NCBI GenBank assembly: GCA_964501535.1
Contig: CAZCSV010000001.1
Location: forward strand, 372,001 to 436,000
Reading direction: 5' to 3'
Length of the DNA: 64,000 nt
From: FEN-1279 sp964501535
GTDB lineage: Bacteria; Bacteroidota; Ignavibacteria; Tepidaquicellales; Tepidaquicellaceae
Numbering within the stretch: the stretch's first letter is position 1; each line of letters starts with the position of its first letter. A model generated the notes under the pieces. It searched no databases and was not told the origin of the DNA. It saw only the letters and a list, made by a program, of their open reading frames with translations. The position numbers were made by a program, and so were the translations under genes. Of this stretch, positions 52,782 to 61,819 are shown one piece after another.

Positions 52782-55640
52782 TTATTTATAATCTTCCATC
52801 GTACCGCAGGAACATATAAGATTTCTGTCCCCGTATGCATCGTTTATCCTGCTTACTGTCGGCCAGAACTTACTTTTCTTTAATCCTTCCACGGGAAATG
52901 CCGCCTGCTCCCTGGAATATGGATGATTCCAGTCCCCTCCTGTTACATATAATGCAGTATGAGGTGCATTCTTTAAAGGATTGTCCGTTTCACTTATCTC
53001 ACCCTTCTCTATCATCTCTATTTCTTTCCTTATGGAAATCATTGCATCGCAGAACCTGTCCAGCTCGTATTTTGACTCGCTTTCCGTTGGCTCGAACATT
53101 AATGTCCCTCCCACGGGAAATGATACTGTTGGAGCATGAAATCCGTAATCCATTAACCTCTTCGCAATGTCAATTACATCGACATGCGCGGTATTTTTAA
53201 ATTCTCTTACATCAAAAATTAATTCGTGTGCTACCCTTCCCTTTGACCCTGTGTATAATGCTTTGTAATAATTCTTCAGCCTGTCTTTTACATAGTTTGC
53301 ATTTAAAATTGCAATCTTTGTCGCTAATGTCAGTCCTTCTGCTCCCATCATTTTTATGTATGCAAATGAAATCGGTAATACGCTTACACTGCCGTAAGGG
53401 GCTGACGATACTGCCGTTATGGACTCATCCGTACCGATTTTTACTATACTGTGCCCGGGTAAGAATTTTACAAGATGCTCCGCTACTGCTATCGGTCCCA
53501 CTCCCGGACCGCCTCCGCCGTGCGGTATCGCAAATGTCTTGTGCAGATTTAAGTGGCATACATCCGCTCCGATTTTTGCCGGACTGGTCAAACCGACCTG
53601 TGCATTCATGTTTGCCCCGTCCATATAAACCTGACCGCCGCATCTGTGCACGTATTCGCATATCTCTATTATGTTTTCCTCGAATACACCGTGTGTCGAA
53701 GGATATGTTACCATCAGTGCCGCTAATGTGTCTTTAAATTCATCTGCCCTTTTCTTTAAATCATTTGTATCTATATTTCCGTTCTCATCACATTCCACTA
53801 CAACTACTTTCATCCCTGCCATTATTGCACTTGCAGGATTTGTACCGTGTGCTGAATGTGGAATCAAAACGACGTTTCTTTGGCTTTCACCTCTGCTTAT
53901 GTGATATTGCCTTATTACCATCAAACCTGTAAATTCTCCCTGAGCTCCTGAATTCGGCTGAATCGATACACCTTTGAATCCTGTAATTTCACATATATCC
54001 CTGTTGAATGACTCTATCATTTCTTCGTATCCTTTCGTCTGATCTGACGGAGCGAAAGGATGCATTCCTGCAAATTCGGCAAAACCTATCCCGAACATTT
54101 CGGTTGCCGAATTTAGTTTCATCGTGCAGGAACCTAACGGAATCATTGAACCCGTTAGTGATAAATCCTTGTTCTCGAGCGATTTTATGTATCTCATCAT
54201 ATCTGTTTCACAATGGTATTTGTTAAACACGGGATGTGTTAAATATGGGCTCTTTCTTATCATTGCATCCGGAATTTTCGGCTCGAATTTTACGTTGGCA
54301 ACCGATAAGTCTTTCTTTGTATCAAATACTGCTAAAATTAATGCTACATCCTCGAGTGTCGTCGTTTCGTCGAGTGATATGCTAATAGTGTTTTCTGTGT
54401 ACCTGAAATTTACCCTGTGTGCTTCCGCGAGTTTTCTTATATCTGATACCTTTTCGGAAGGTAACTCTATCGTTGTCGTATCGAAAAAACTGTCATTTAT
54501 AATTTTATAATTAATTATTTTTAATGATTCCCTTAAAATATGCGACAGCGAAAAAATCCTTAATGCTATTTTTCTTAATCCTTCCGGTCCGTGATATACA
54601 GCATACATACCCGCCATAATCGCAAGTAATACCTGTGATGTGCATATATTACTTGTTGCCTTTTCTCTTCTTATGTGCTGCTCACGCGTTTGTAACGCCA
54701 TCCTCAGTGCCCTGTTGCCCTGAGCATCTATCGATATTCCGATTATTCTGCCCGGCATGCTTCTCTTATATTCGTCCTTCGTTGCAAAATATGCCGCATG
54801 AGGTCCTCCAAATCCCATCGGCACTCCGAATCTTTGAGTCGAACCAAGTGCAATATCTGCTCCGAATTCCGCCGGTGGCTTTAATATCGTCAGGCTCATT
54901 ATATCTGCACATACTATTTTGTTTATTTTCATCTCACTGGCTCTGTTGAAGAAATCGGTATAATCATAAACATCCCCGTTTACTGCCGGATATTGAACAA
55001 CTACTGCAAAAATATTGTCGCTTAATTCGTATGTCTTAAAATCCCCTGTTATTACTTCTATGCCGTGCGGCACCGCTCTCGTCTTTATTATATCAATAGT
55101 CTGTGGCAGACATTCATCAGATACAAAAATTGCATTGGATTTCACCTTGTTTCCTTTCCTTAATCCGTAACACATCGTCATTGCTTCTGCCGCTGCTGTC
55201 CCCTCATCGAGTAAAGATGCATTTGCTATCGGAAAACCCGTTAAATCTGTTATCATAGTCTGAAAATTTAACAATGCTTCCAGCCTACCTTGCGAAATCT
55301 CCGCTTGATATGGTGTGTATTGCGTGTACCATCCCGGATTATCTAAAATATTCCTTTTTATAACCGATGGAACTATCGTATCATAATATCCTAAACCGAT
55401 ATATGATTTAAAAATTTTATTTTTTTCTGCGATTATTTTAAGTTTATTTAGAAACTGATACTCGCTCAACGGTTTATCTAATTCTATCGGCTTTTCAAGA
55501 CGTATATCCGATGGAATCGTTTCATCTATAAGCTCATCTAACGAATTGACTCCGGTTACCTTTAACATTTCGTTTATGTCTTTTTCAGAGGGTCCGTTGT
55601 GACGGGATGAAAATTTTTCGAACGCAAGAATATTATCCAT
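52782..55640 (-). CDS. gcvP: Glycine dehydrogenase (decarboxylating), P protein
   Basis: The 952-residue fused P protein has both alpha- and beta-type halves. The PLP lysine is at about 701 in HLNLHKTFAIPHGGGGPGVGP. Other motifs are SRHNGPSEKDINEML at the N-terminus, YTPYQAEISQGRLE, and IQPNSGAQGEFTGL. It decarboxylates glycine and passes the aminomethyl group to the H protein. The gcvT and gcvH genes are not in the window. No glycine riboswitch was seen upstream. Confidence 0.97.
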   Translation of the reverse strand: MDNILAFEKFSSRHNGPSEKDINEMLKVTGVNSLDELIDETIPSDIRLEKPIELDKPLSEYQFLNKLKIIAEKNKIFKSYIGLGYYDTIVPSVIKRNILDNPGWYTQYTPYQAEISQGRLEALLNFQTMITDLTGFPIANASLLDEGTAAAEAMTMCYGLRKGNKVKSNAIFVSDECLPQTIDIIKTRAVPHGIEVITGDFKTYELSDNIFAVVVQYPAVNGDVYDYTDFFNRASEMKINKIVCADIMSLTILKPPAEFGADIALGSTQRFGVPMGFGGPHAAYFATKDEYKRSMPGRIIGISIDAQGNRALRMALQTREQHIRREKATSNICTSQVLLAIMAGMYAVYHGPEGLRKIALRIFSLSHILRESLKIINYKIINDSFFDTTTIELPSEKVSDIRKLAEAHRVNFRYTENTISISLDETTTLEDVALILAVFDTKKDLSVANVKFEPKIPDAMIRKSPYLTHPVFNKYHCETDMMRYIKSLENKDLSLTGSMIPLGSCTMKLNSATEMFGIGFAEFAGMHPFAPSDQTKGYEEMIESFNRDICEITGFKGVSIQPNSGAQGEFTGLMVIRQYHISRGESQRNVVLIPHSAHGTNPASAIMAGMKVVVVECDENGNIDTNDLKKRADEFKDTLAALMVTYPSTHGVFEENIIEICEYVHRCGGQVYMDGANMNAQVGLTSPAKIGADVCHLNLHKTFAIPHGGGGPGVGPIAVAEHLVKFLPGHSIVKIGTDESITAVSSAPYGSVSVLPISFAYIKMMGAEGLTLATKIAILNANYVKDRLKNYYKALYTGSKGRVAHELIFDVREFKNTAHVDVIDIAKRLMDYGFHAPTVSFPVGGTLMFEPTESESKYELDRFCDAMISIRKEIEMIEKGEISETDNPLKNAPHTALYVTGGDWNHPYSREQAAFPVEGLKKSKFWPTVSRINDAYGDRNLICSCGTMEDYK

Positions 55641-55725
55641 ATTTTTAGAATTTAAATTGTATTATTCTGCAAATATAGAATTTATAAATCGGAAATTAAA
55701 TTGAGAAATTTTTAACTGCAGGAAA

Positions 55726-55941
55726 AGGTAGCATTCAAAAAAGTGTGTAAATAATAAAACACTCCGGAGGAGTGCAATATCACTAATATGAATATAATCC
55801 ATACAAAGCGACTCCGGAGGAGTCGAATATCAGTAACACCTGCTTTCCACGCTCCTGACTCCGTTAGGAGTCGAATATCAGTAACACAAATTAACAAATT
55901 TTCTAAACAGACAAGTTTACACACTTTTTTAAACGCTATCT
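55726..55941. mobile_element. 216-bp MITE-like element with terminal inverted repeats and 6-bp target duplication
   Basis: The ends (55726-55751 and 55916-55941) are inverted copies matching at 23 of 26 positions, core TTYAAAAAAGTGTGTAAA. The direct repeat AGGAAA lies immediately outside both ends (55720-55725 and 55942-55947). Inside are three hairpin-tail units (ACTCCGnAGGAGT plus AATATCA). No gene is present, so it would need a transposase in trans. It fills most of the 349-nt gap 55641-55989. Confidence 0.85.
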
Positions 55942-55989
55942 AGGAAAAAGAGATAGCCCCCTTATCGAGAGCTATCCCCATTAAAAGAT

Positions 55990-57102
55990 TTAATGTAAAG
56001 TGTAACTTATCAATTTATATGCTACTGTAACAGTATTACCGCCGGCTGTAGTACTTAGCTCCATACCAACTAATCCTAATCCGGGTTTGAAATAAAAATT
56101 TGAATTTAGTGTCGCATCTGGTGAATAATTCTTGAAAAACGAATATAATTTATTATCGGAATATTTAGCAGATGTACTTTGTTCGTAATATTGTATGCAA
56201 CCTGTTTGATTTGCAAAAGTAGCGTTTGTCGATACACAGGTAATCGTATCGTATTCAGCCATCCAGCCTCTTGTGTAATATGTTTCATTTAAATTTATCG
56301 GATATTTTATTAATAAATGAGGTTGTGCATTTGGACTTGTTGTGTCACTACTGAATCCGTATGACCATAATCCATCGTTCTCATTTCTTACATACATATA
56401 CATTCCTGGCTGATGCTGCCATTCCCACCAGTAAACTTGCTTTCCGTGTACTATTGATGTTCCGGATATATTTGAAGTCTCTTGCGTAAAATAAGAATTG
56501 TTTGTATCGATTTCATAAACCCATTGATTATTCAATGCAAGCGGCATTATATCTCCTCCTGTGGATGGAGTTAACCTGTTATACGTTATTGTTATTCCCC
56601 AGGATTTAATCACCCCTGTCCTAAGATTACCCCAGTAATTTATCTGTAAATTCCACAATCCTAATATACTCTGACCGTTGAAAATCGAAAGAGGACGATA
56701 AGGCTTGTATGTTCCCGTATAATCCCCGCTTCCGTTCTTTATGCTGTCCGTCGCCGAATCACTGAACTTCGTCCCTATAAAATTGTTCCCGGGATTCGTT
56801 AAATTATGTACGAGTGTATCCACTATCCCATTGTGCTCTAACATAATATCAATCCTCGTTACATCAACTCCTGTAATTGAATCAAGCTCATATAACAGTG
56901 AACTCGTGAAACCGGTATCGGGTACACTAACAAGGTCATAAGCATTTCCTGGCTGGATTTGAACCGGTGGTGTCGTTTTTGGATATTTCTTGGTTATTGT
57001 TGACCCAATCGTACCATAACCACTAATTGGACTGTCACTGCATGAAATATATAATACGGAGGAAATTATTAACACTAGCAATAAAACGAATAGCTTTTTC
57101 AT
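55990..57102 (-). CDS. Lipoprotein with proprotein-convertase P-domain
   Basis: The 370-residue protein has a lipoprotein signal ending YISC (lipidated Cys21). A P/Homo B domain lies at about 60-175, ending in LGLWNLQINYWGNLRTGVIKSWGITITY, a pattern matching the P-domain signature. A C-terminal half of about 190 beta-rich residues (MPLALNNQWVYEI...) has no recognised family. P-domains usually sit beside a subtilase domain; here there is no protease, so it may bind or stabilise a partner. A GGAG-type site precedes the ATG. Confidence 0.78.
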   Translation of the reverse strand: MKKLFVLLLVLIISSVLYISCSDSPISGYGTIGSTITKKYPKTTPPVQIQPGNAYDLVSVPDTGFTSSLLYELDSITGVDVTRIDIMLEHNGIVDTLVHNLTNPGNNFIGTKFSDSATDSIKNGSGDYTGTYKPYRPLSIFNGQSILGLWNLQINYWGNLRTGVIKSWGITITYNRLTPSTGGDIMPLALNNQWVYEIDTNNSYFTQETSNISGTSIVHGKQVYWWEWQHQPGMYMYVRNENDGLWSYGFSSDTTSPNAQPHLLIKYPINLNETYYTRGWMAEYDTITCVSTNATFANQTGCIQYYEQSTSAKYSDNKLYSFFKNYSPDATLNSNFYFKPGLGLVGMELSTTAGGNTVTVAYKLISYTLH

Positions 57103-57288
57103 TTTTTGCTCCTTTAAATTTTTATTAAAATATATAAATTGATTCTTTAAATCAACAAGTATTTTTTTATTAATTCATATATTTATGTCTGTTGAATAAA
57201 ATTTAACCAAAATGATTTTTTTCCCGATAATAACAAAGACATTTTTTTTTGAAAATCATTTGCGTATTTTATTAATTATTTAAAATTT

Positions 57289-58521
57289 ATGAATATACAA
57301 AGACCAAAAGGTACACAGGATTTATTACCAAAAGATTCTGCAAAAAGACTTCATATTGAAGAAAAATTAAGGAAAATTGCTACAATTTATAACTATAAGG
57401 AAATTAGAACCCCTACATTCGAAAATACTGCCCTGTTTAAAAGAAGTATTGGCGAAAATACCGACGTAGTTTCAAAGGAAATGTATTCCTTTAAAAATGA
57501 TGAATTCACTCTGAAACCCGAAATGACCGCCCCTGTCATTAGAGCTTATATCGAAAATAATATGTATGCTGAGTCTCCCCTTCAAAAACTGTTCTATATT
57601 TCTAATATGTACCGCCACGAAAGACCACAGGCAGGAAGATTCAGAGAGTTCTCACAGTTTGGTGTGGAAGCAATCGGAAGTAATGATTATTTGGTCGATG
57701 CCGAATTAATTTCCCTTGGTGCTAAAATGCTTGGAGATTTTGGTGTTAAAAATTTTATCTTTAAGATTAATACTATCGGCTCTGTAGATGAACGCGGAAA
57801 ATATATTGATGAACTGAAAAAATATCTTTCACATTATAAAAATATACTTTCGGCGGATAGTATTTCAAGATTGCAGACTAATCCTTTGAGAATCCTCGAT
57901 ACGAAACTGGATTCGGAAATAGAAATTCTAAAAGATTCTCCTGTCCTTTATGACTATCTGAATTCTGAAACAAAATTGCACTTCGATAATGTTTTAAATG
58001 CACTTAAATCCATAAATATAAAGTATGAAATAGATTATAGGCTCGTTCGCGGATTCGATTATTATACTTCAACTACTTTTGAGGTCATTTCCAATGACCT
58101 TGGTGCCCAAAATGCAATTTTCGGAGGAGGAAGATACGATAAACTCGTGGAACAACTCGGCTGTAAACCTGCACCCGCTATAGGCTTTGCTTGCGGACTC
58201 GAAAGGTTGACTATGATTCTTGATAAAAATAAATACGAATACCCTCTCAAAGAAAATATAAAATACTATTTTGTTACTATCGGAACCGATGCAAAATTGT
58301 TTTCGCTCAAATTAATGGAAGATATGCGTAAATTAAACATAATTTGCGAAACTGATTTTCTTGACAGAAGCGTAAAAGCTCAAATGAAAGAAGCTAATAA
58401 AATAAATGCTGAAAATGTTATTGTTATAGGTGAAAATGAAATCAAGGAAAAGAAATTCAAGATAAAAAATATGAAAAATGGTCAGGAAACAGACGCAACC
58501 CCTGAATCATTATTACAATAA
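57289..58521 (+). CDS. hisS: Histidyl-tRNA synthetase
   Basis: The 410-residue class II synthetase begins NIQRPKGTQDLLP. It has motif 2 (YISNMYRHERPQAGRFREFSQFGVEAIG), the histidine-site LVRGFDYYTSTTFEV and motif 3 (AIGFACGLERLTMIL), with an anticodon-binding domain at the end. It charges tRNA-His. The next two genes follow closely (12 nt, then a 1-nt overlap). Confidence 0.97.
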   Translation: MNIQRPKGTQDLLPKDSAKRLHIEEKLRKIATIYNYKEIRTPTFENTALFKRSIGENTDVVSKEMYSFKNDEFTLKPEMTAPVIRAYIENNMYAESPLQKLFYISNMYRHERPQAGRFREFSQFGVEAIGSNDYLVDAELISLGAKMLGDFGVKNFIFKINTIGSVDERGKYIDELKKYLSHYKNILSADSISRLQTNPLRILDTKLDSEIEILKDSPVLYDYLNSETKLHFDNVLNALKSINIKYEIDYRLVRGFDYYTSTTFEVISNDLGAQNAIFGGGRYDKLVEQLGCKPAPAIGFACGLERLTMILDKNKYEYPLKENIKYYFVTIGTDAKLFSLKLMEDMRKLNIICETDFLDRSVKAQMKEANKINAENVIVIGENEIKEKKFKIKNMKNGQETDATPESLLQ

Positions 58522-58533
58522 TTTTTTAAAGTT

Positions 58534-58941
58534 ATGCGAACAAAACAAGTACGCCCTGAACGGAAAGAATTTGAATACGAATTGTATATTTCTAAACAGT
58601 TCGATAAAATTTCGAATAAAGACTTTATTTTGTTTGATTTCAGAACAACAAAAATATTCGAATATTTTGTTTATAGAATTAATGTCTTTGAAAAAATAAA
58701 CCTCGAAAAAAAAGAAATCTGCTTCAGTGTGGAAGGTCTCTCCGCTCCTGAAATTTCTCTCTCGAATCCCGGTTATGCAAACTTCCGGTATAAACTATAC
58801 GAATTTAAAAATTCCGATTATGAACTTAAACTTTCTAAACCGGGAATTGAAAAGAATAATTTTAAGTTAAAATTTACTAAAAATAATATTAAATTATTGA
58901 AACAACCATCTAATAGATTTATTAATATAATATTAAACTAA
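58534..58941 (+). CDS. Conserved-looking small protein of unknown function
   Basis: The 135-residue basic protein has alternating beta-strand-like segments (FILFDFRTTKIFEYFVYRINVFEKI, EICFSVEGL) and no signal peptide or membrane helix. It is packed tightly between hisS and lgt; its stop overlaps the lgt ATG by 1 nt (TAATG). This supports it as a real, co-transcribed gene. No family is recognised. Confidence 0.6.
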   Translation: MRTKQVRPERKEFEYELYISKQFDKISNKDFILFDFRTTKIFEYFVYRINVFEKINLEKKEICFSVEGLSAPEISLSNPGYANFRYKLYEFKNSDYELKLSKPGIEKNNFKLKFTKNNIKLLKQPSNRFINIILN

Positions 58942-59735
58942 TGTATCCGAAATTATTTGAAATTGGTCCTGTCCCCGTTTATAGCTATGGCTTGATGCTG
59001 GGAATTGCTTTCCTCATTGGTAGTACTTTGTTTTCGAAAGAATTGAAAAGAATGAAAATTGAAGAAAATGTTGGAATCGTAATTACTTTTATCGCTATTA
59101 TTTGCGGTATAGTCGGTAGCAAAATCTTTTACATTATCGAAGAATGGAACTTCGGTAAAGGAAACTCACTCGCTTATTACTTAACTTCTGATAACCTGTT
59201 TTCACCCGCAGGATTGACTTTTTATGGCGGTGTCATTCTGTCTATCTTGGCAATTTATCTCTATTGCAGAAAAAAGAAAGTGTCTATGCTTCGGATTTTC
59301 GACGCAATGGCCCCCGGAGCTGCGATTGGATATGCATTGGCTAGAATCGGATGCCATCTCTCGGGAGACGGATGTTATGGAATAAAAGTTAATGGAACAT
59401 TCTGGGAATTCCTCGGTGTCAGCTATTCCAAAGGCATTGTACCTACAAAAATTGGAGAACTTGTTCATCCTACACCGCTTTATGAACTTTCATTCGGTAT
59501 CCTTGCTTTCTTTTTTCTTTGGGGATTTAGAAAAAAAGTAAAATTCAACGGTCAGCTGTTTTATCTGTATCTTATTCTGACCGGTATACCTCGATTTCTT
59601 GTGGAATTTATAAGGCTGAACCCCAAAATAATATTCGGATTAAGCCAGGCGCAGATAATATCAATTCTGATGATCTTAACAGGTATTATTTTGCTGTACA
59701 TAAACAAAAATAAAAATAACAATCAAATCGCGTAG
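58941..59735 (+). CDS. lgt: Prolipoprotein diacylglyceryl transferase
   Basis: The 264-residue membrane protein has about seven helices. The signature region reads ARIGCHLSGDGCYG (canonical GRxGNxxxGE), as in the divergent Lgt of Bacteroidota. FSPAGLTFYGGVI, HPTPLYE and the final helix are present. It transfers diacylglycerol to the lipobox cysteine of prolipoproteins, several of which (BtuG-like, P-domain protein) are in this window. The start overlaps the preceding stop. The last codons run into a repeated sequence (from 59728). Confidence 0.95.
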   Translation: MYPKLFEIGPVPVYSYGLMLGIAFLIGSTLFSKELKRMKIEENVGIVITFIAIICGIVGSKIFYIIEEWNFGKGNSLAYYLTSDNLFSPAGLTFYGGVILSILAIYLYCRKKKVSMLRIFDAMAPGAAIGYALARIGCHLSGDGCYGIKVNGTFWEFLGVSYSKGIVPTKIGELVHPTPLYELSFGILAFFFLWGFRKKVKFNGQLFYLYLILTGIPRFLVEFIRLNPKIIFGLSQAQIISILMILTGIILLYINKNKNNNQIA

Positions 59736-59905
59736 CGGTGTTCTCTCGGTAGAATCTTCACCAACATTAAAGAAATTTTTATAACAGCCTCGTTCCGAAG
59801 CCCCGGCTTCGGAACGCATATTATATTACAAATCTGTGAATCTGTGGCAATAGATTTGATATAAATAACCAATTCCGCATAGCGGTATTCTCTTGGTAGA
59901 ATCTT
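59728..59905 (+). repeat. Two diverged direct copies of a 33-nt repeat flanking a palindrome
   Basis: GTAGCGGTGTTCTCTCGGTA (59732-59751) and ATAGCGGTATTCTCTTGGTA (59879-59898), both followed by GAATCTT, lie 147 nt apart. Between them is a 12-bp palindrome, CGTTCCGAAGCC/GGCTTCGGAACG (59791-59816). The first copy includes the lgt stop codon. The function is unknown; it resembles a short insertion or terminator cassette. Confidence 0.7.
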
Positions 59906-60007
59906 GCCCCACCCCATAAAACCCCCGTAAATCCTCACTTTTTTCTCAAAATGTCAATATATCCACGCCTCAATATTATTTTTGCTATTTTTAGAATAAA
60001 AAGTATT

Positions 60008-60424
60008 ATGCACGACTTAACCGTAATTCAAAAATTCGTTGAACTCAGAGCTAAAAATATTACTCTCGAAAAAATTGCATCGGAATTGAATGTCACTACC
60101 CGTACACTTATAAACTGGAATAAAAAATATTTTAAGGATATTCTGTTTCAGAAACAAATGGAAATTGATTTGATTAAAGAAAAATATAACATTTTGGATT
60201 CTCAAAATCTTGAATTTTATGCTCAGGTAATTAATAAATGTAAGAAGGCATTTTTAGCTGATAATTATGAAAGTATGCTGAGAATAGATTTGGTCAGAAT
60301 ATTCAAAATGGCTATGAATAAAGTTATTAAATGTGATATTATTAATGCAAATAATGTTAATAAATTTCTTAAAACACAGGAAGAAATTATTAATTCTGAG
60401 ACCGATGATAAATGTAGTTCCTGA
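60008..60424 (+). CDS. Small helix-turn-helix protein
   Basis: The 138-residue protein from ATG 60008 (an upstream ATG at 59951 would add 19 poorly motivated residues) has a clear HTH at about 20-42 (ITLEKIASELNVTTRTLINWNKKY), similar to phage terminase small-subunit or transposase-type HTHs. A helical, charged remainder follows. No catalytic domain is visible. It lies between two repeat regions, so it may come from a mobile element. Confidence 0.65.
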   Translation: MHDLTVIQKFVELRAKNITLEKIASELNVTTRTLINWNKKYFKDILFQKQMEIDLIKEKYNILDSQNLEFYAQVINKCKKAFLADNYESMLRIDLVRIFKMAMNKVIKCDIINANNVNKFLKTQEEIINSETDDKCSS

Positions 60425-60509
60425 AAATTGCACATTTTTTTCACTTTTTTTACAAAAATTGTGCAATTATTATGTAAAGTCGCATTTAAACATTTAAAAC
60501 TAATAGATT

Positions 60510-60881
60510 TAGTAGCGTTTAAAAAAATTTGTAAATATCATTCTTGCTGAAATCTGAAATATATTACTCAAAATAAAAATATTTCCGAATGCTAAGTAAA
60601 CTAAAATAAAAAATATTTCCGAATGTTAAGTAAACTAAAATAAAAAATATTTCTGAATGCTAAGTATAATCAAATAAAAAATATTTCTGAATGCAAAGTA
60701 AACTCAAACGATTTCGTAGAGGTCGAATATCAGTAAACCCCGACGAAGTCGGGGGAAATAAACAACCCCAATCTCCAACCCCGTTAGGGGTTGAATATAA
60801 AAAGCTGTTTAAAATATAGATTTATATGAGAAAGCTATTCTTTCAAATATTTTATTTTGCTCACTTTTATGAAAACTGTCA
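60510..60881. mobile_element. 372-bp element related to the 55726 element, next to rpmH
   Basis: The left end GTAGCGTTTAAAAAAATTTG (from 60512) and the right end, read on the minus strand as ACAGTTTTCATAAAAGTGAG (from 60879 inward), align without gaps as degenerate inverted repeats. The direct repeat ATAGATTT occurs on both sides (60503-60510 and 60881-60888); its inner TAGATT is in the same register as the 6-bp duplication at 55726. Inside are 33-34-nt units, the three-hairpin module and a short MRKLFF frame at 60826. No gene is in the 535-nt gap 60425-60959. Confidence 0.75.
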
Positions 60882-60959
60882 TAGATTTTATGATTCCTTA
60901 TTTCCTTGAAAATTTTTCATATTTAGGTTATATTTTAGTTTATAATTTAAATTTTTAAG

Positions 60960-61115
60960 ATGAAAAGAACGTATCAACCGAGTAATACGAAAAGAAAAAA
61001 TAAACACGGATTTCGTGAAAGAATGTCATCTAAAAATGGCAGAAAAGTCCTCTCGAGAAGACGCGCCAAAGGTAGAAAAAAATTGACTGTTAGCGACGAA
61101 TTTACTCGCAGATAA
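60960..61115 (+). CDS. rpmH: 50S ribosomal protein bL34
   Basis: The 51-residue, strongly basic protein reads MKRTYQPSNTKRKNKHGFRE, then RMSSKNGRKVLSRRRAKGRK and a short tail, matching bL34 almost residue for residue in its core. It is the first gene of the conserved rpmH-rnpA-yidD-yidC block. The upstream neighbour is not dnaA but a repeat element. Confidence 0.97.
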   Translation: MKRTYQPSNTKRKNKHGFRERMSSKNGRKVLSRRRAKGRKKLTVSDEFTRR

Positions 61116-61133
61116 AAACTTTAATCTATCACT

Positions 61134-61574
61134 TTGACAAAGGTTAAGGGTATTTATAGTTTAAATAAAAATGAAATTATCAGAGGCTATAATTCTTTTA
61201 AAAATATCCTGTCAGATTCAAAGATGATAACAAACGGCTTTCTAAAGCTGAATATTCAGGTTAAAAAAGAAATATCGGAAAACATTGAAAATATTTATGA
61301 AGACCCACTTGAAAATGTTAAAGTGGGTTTTGTTGTTTCAAAAAGAATTGTTAAAAATGCTGCTCTGAGAAACAAACTCAAAAGACTTTCTCGCGAAGCA
61401 TATAGAACCAATAAATATCTGCTTGTCGTAATTAAAAATCGTAAAGTAAATCTGATTTTCGGCTATAATGAAGAATATAAAGATACGTTCAAAGTTTTGA
61501 AATTTGATGATGTAAGCAAAAATATGAGAGTTCTGTTGACCAAAACAACGGATTTTATTAATAAACAAAAATAA
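61134..61574 (+). CDS. rnpA: Ribonuclease P protein component
   Basis: The 146-residue protein shows the RnpA signature VGFVVSKRIVKNAALRNKLKRLSREAYR (about 63-90), in which the family usually has RNxxKR. It is the protein subunit of RNase P, which trims tRNA 5' ends. The start is TTG at 61134, 18 nt after rpmH. The N-terminal part is longer than typical and divergent. Confidence 0.93.
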   Translation: MTKVKGIYSLNKNEIIRGYNSFKNILSDSKMITNGFLKLNIQVKKEISENIENIYEDPLENVKVGFVVSKRIVKNAALRNKLKRLSREAYRTNKYLLVVIKNRKVNLIFGYNEEYKDTFKVLKFDDVSKNMRVLLTKTTDFINKQK

Positions 61575-61575
61575 T

Positions 61576-61812
61576 TTGTCGGTAATTTTTATATATATAA
61601 TTAAGTTTTATCAGAAGTTCATATCCCCTGCTCTCCCGAAATCTTGTAGGTTCTATCCTACTTGCTCGAATTACTTCATTGAAGCACTCGCTAAAAGAGG
61701 TTTCTTTGTCGGATTCTATCTCGGGACGAAAAGGATTTTTAAATGTAATCCCTTCTTCGAAGGAGGTTATGACCCCGTTCCTGATAAAATAATAACGAAA
61801 AAAATAAATTAA
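61576..61812 (+). CDS. yidD: Membrane protein insertion efficiency factor YidD
   Basis: The 78-residue protein has IKFYQKFISPALPKSCRFYPTCSNYFIEAL and RIFKCNPFFEGGYDPVP, the cysteine-rich YidD signature. It assists YidC in membrane insertion. The start is TTG at 61576, 1 nt after rnpA, and yidC follows after 7 nt. Confidence 0.96.
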   Translation: MSVIFIYIIKFYQKFISPALPKSCRFYPTCSNYFIEALAKRGFFVGFYLGTKRIFKCNPFFEGGYDPVPDKIITKKIN

Positions 61813-61819
61813 GAATTTA

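Noticed and set aside
55641..55725. Glycine riboswitch upstream of gcvP
   Set aside because: No conserved glycine-aptamer motifs were found in the short leader.
60425..60959. Replication origin upstream of rpmH
   Set aside because: No TTATCCACA-type DnaA-box cluster or dnaA gene; the region is accounted for by a repeat element.
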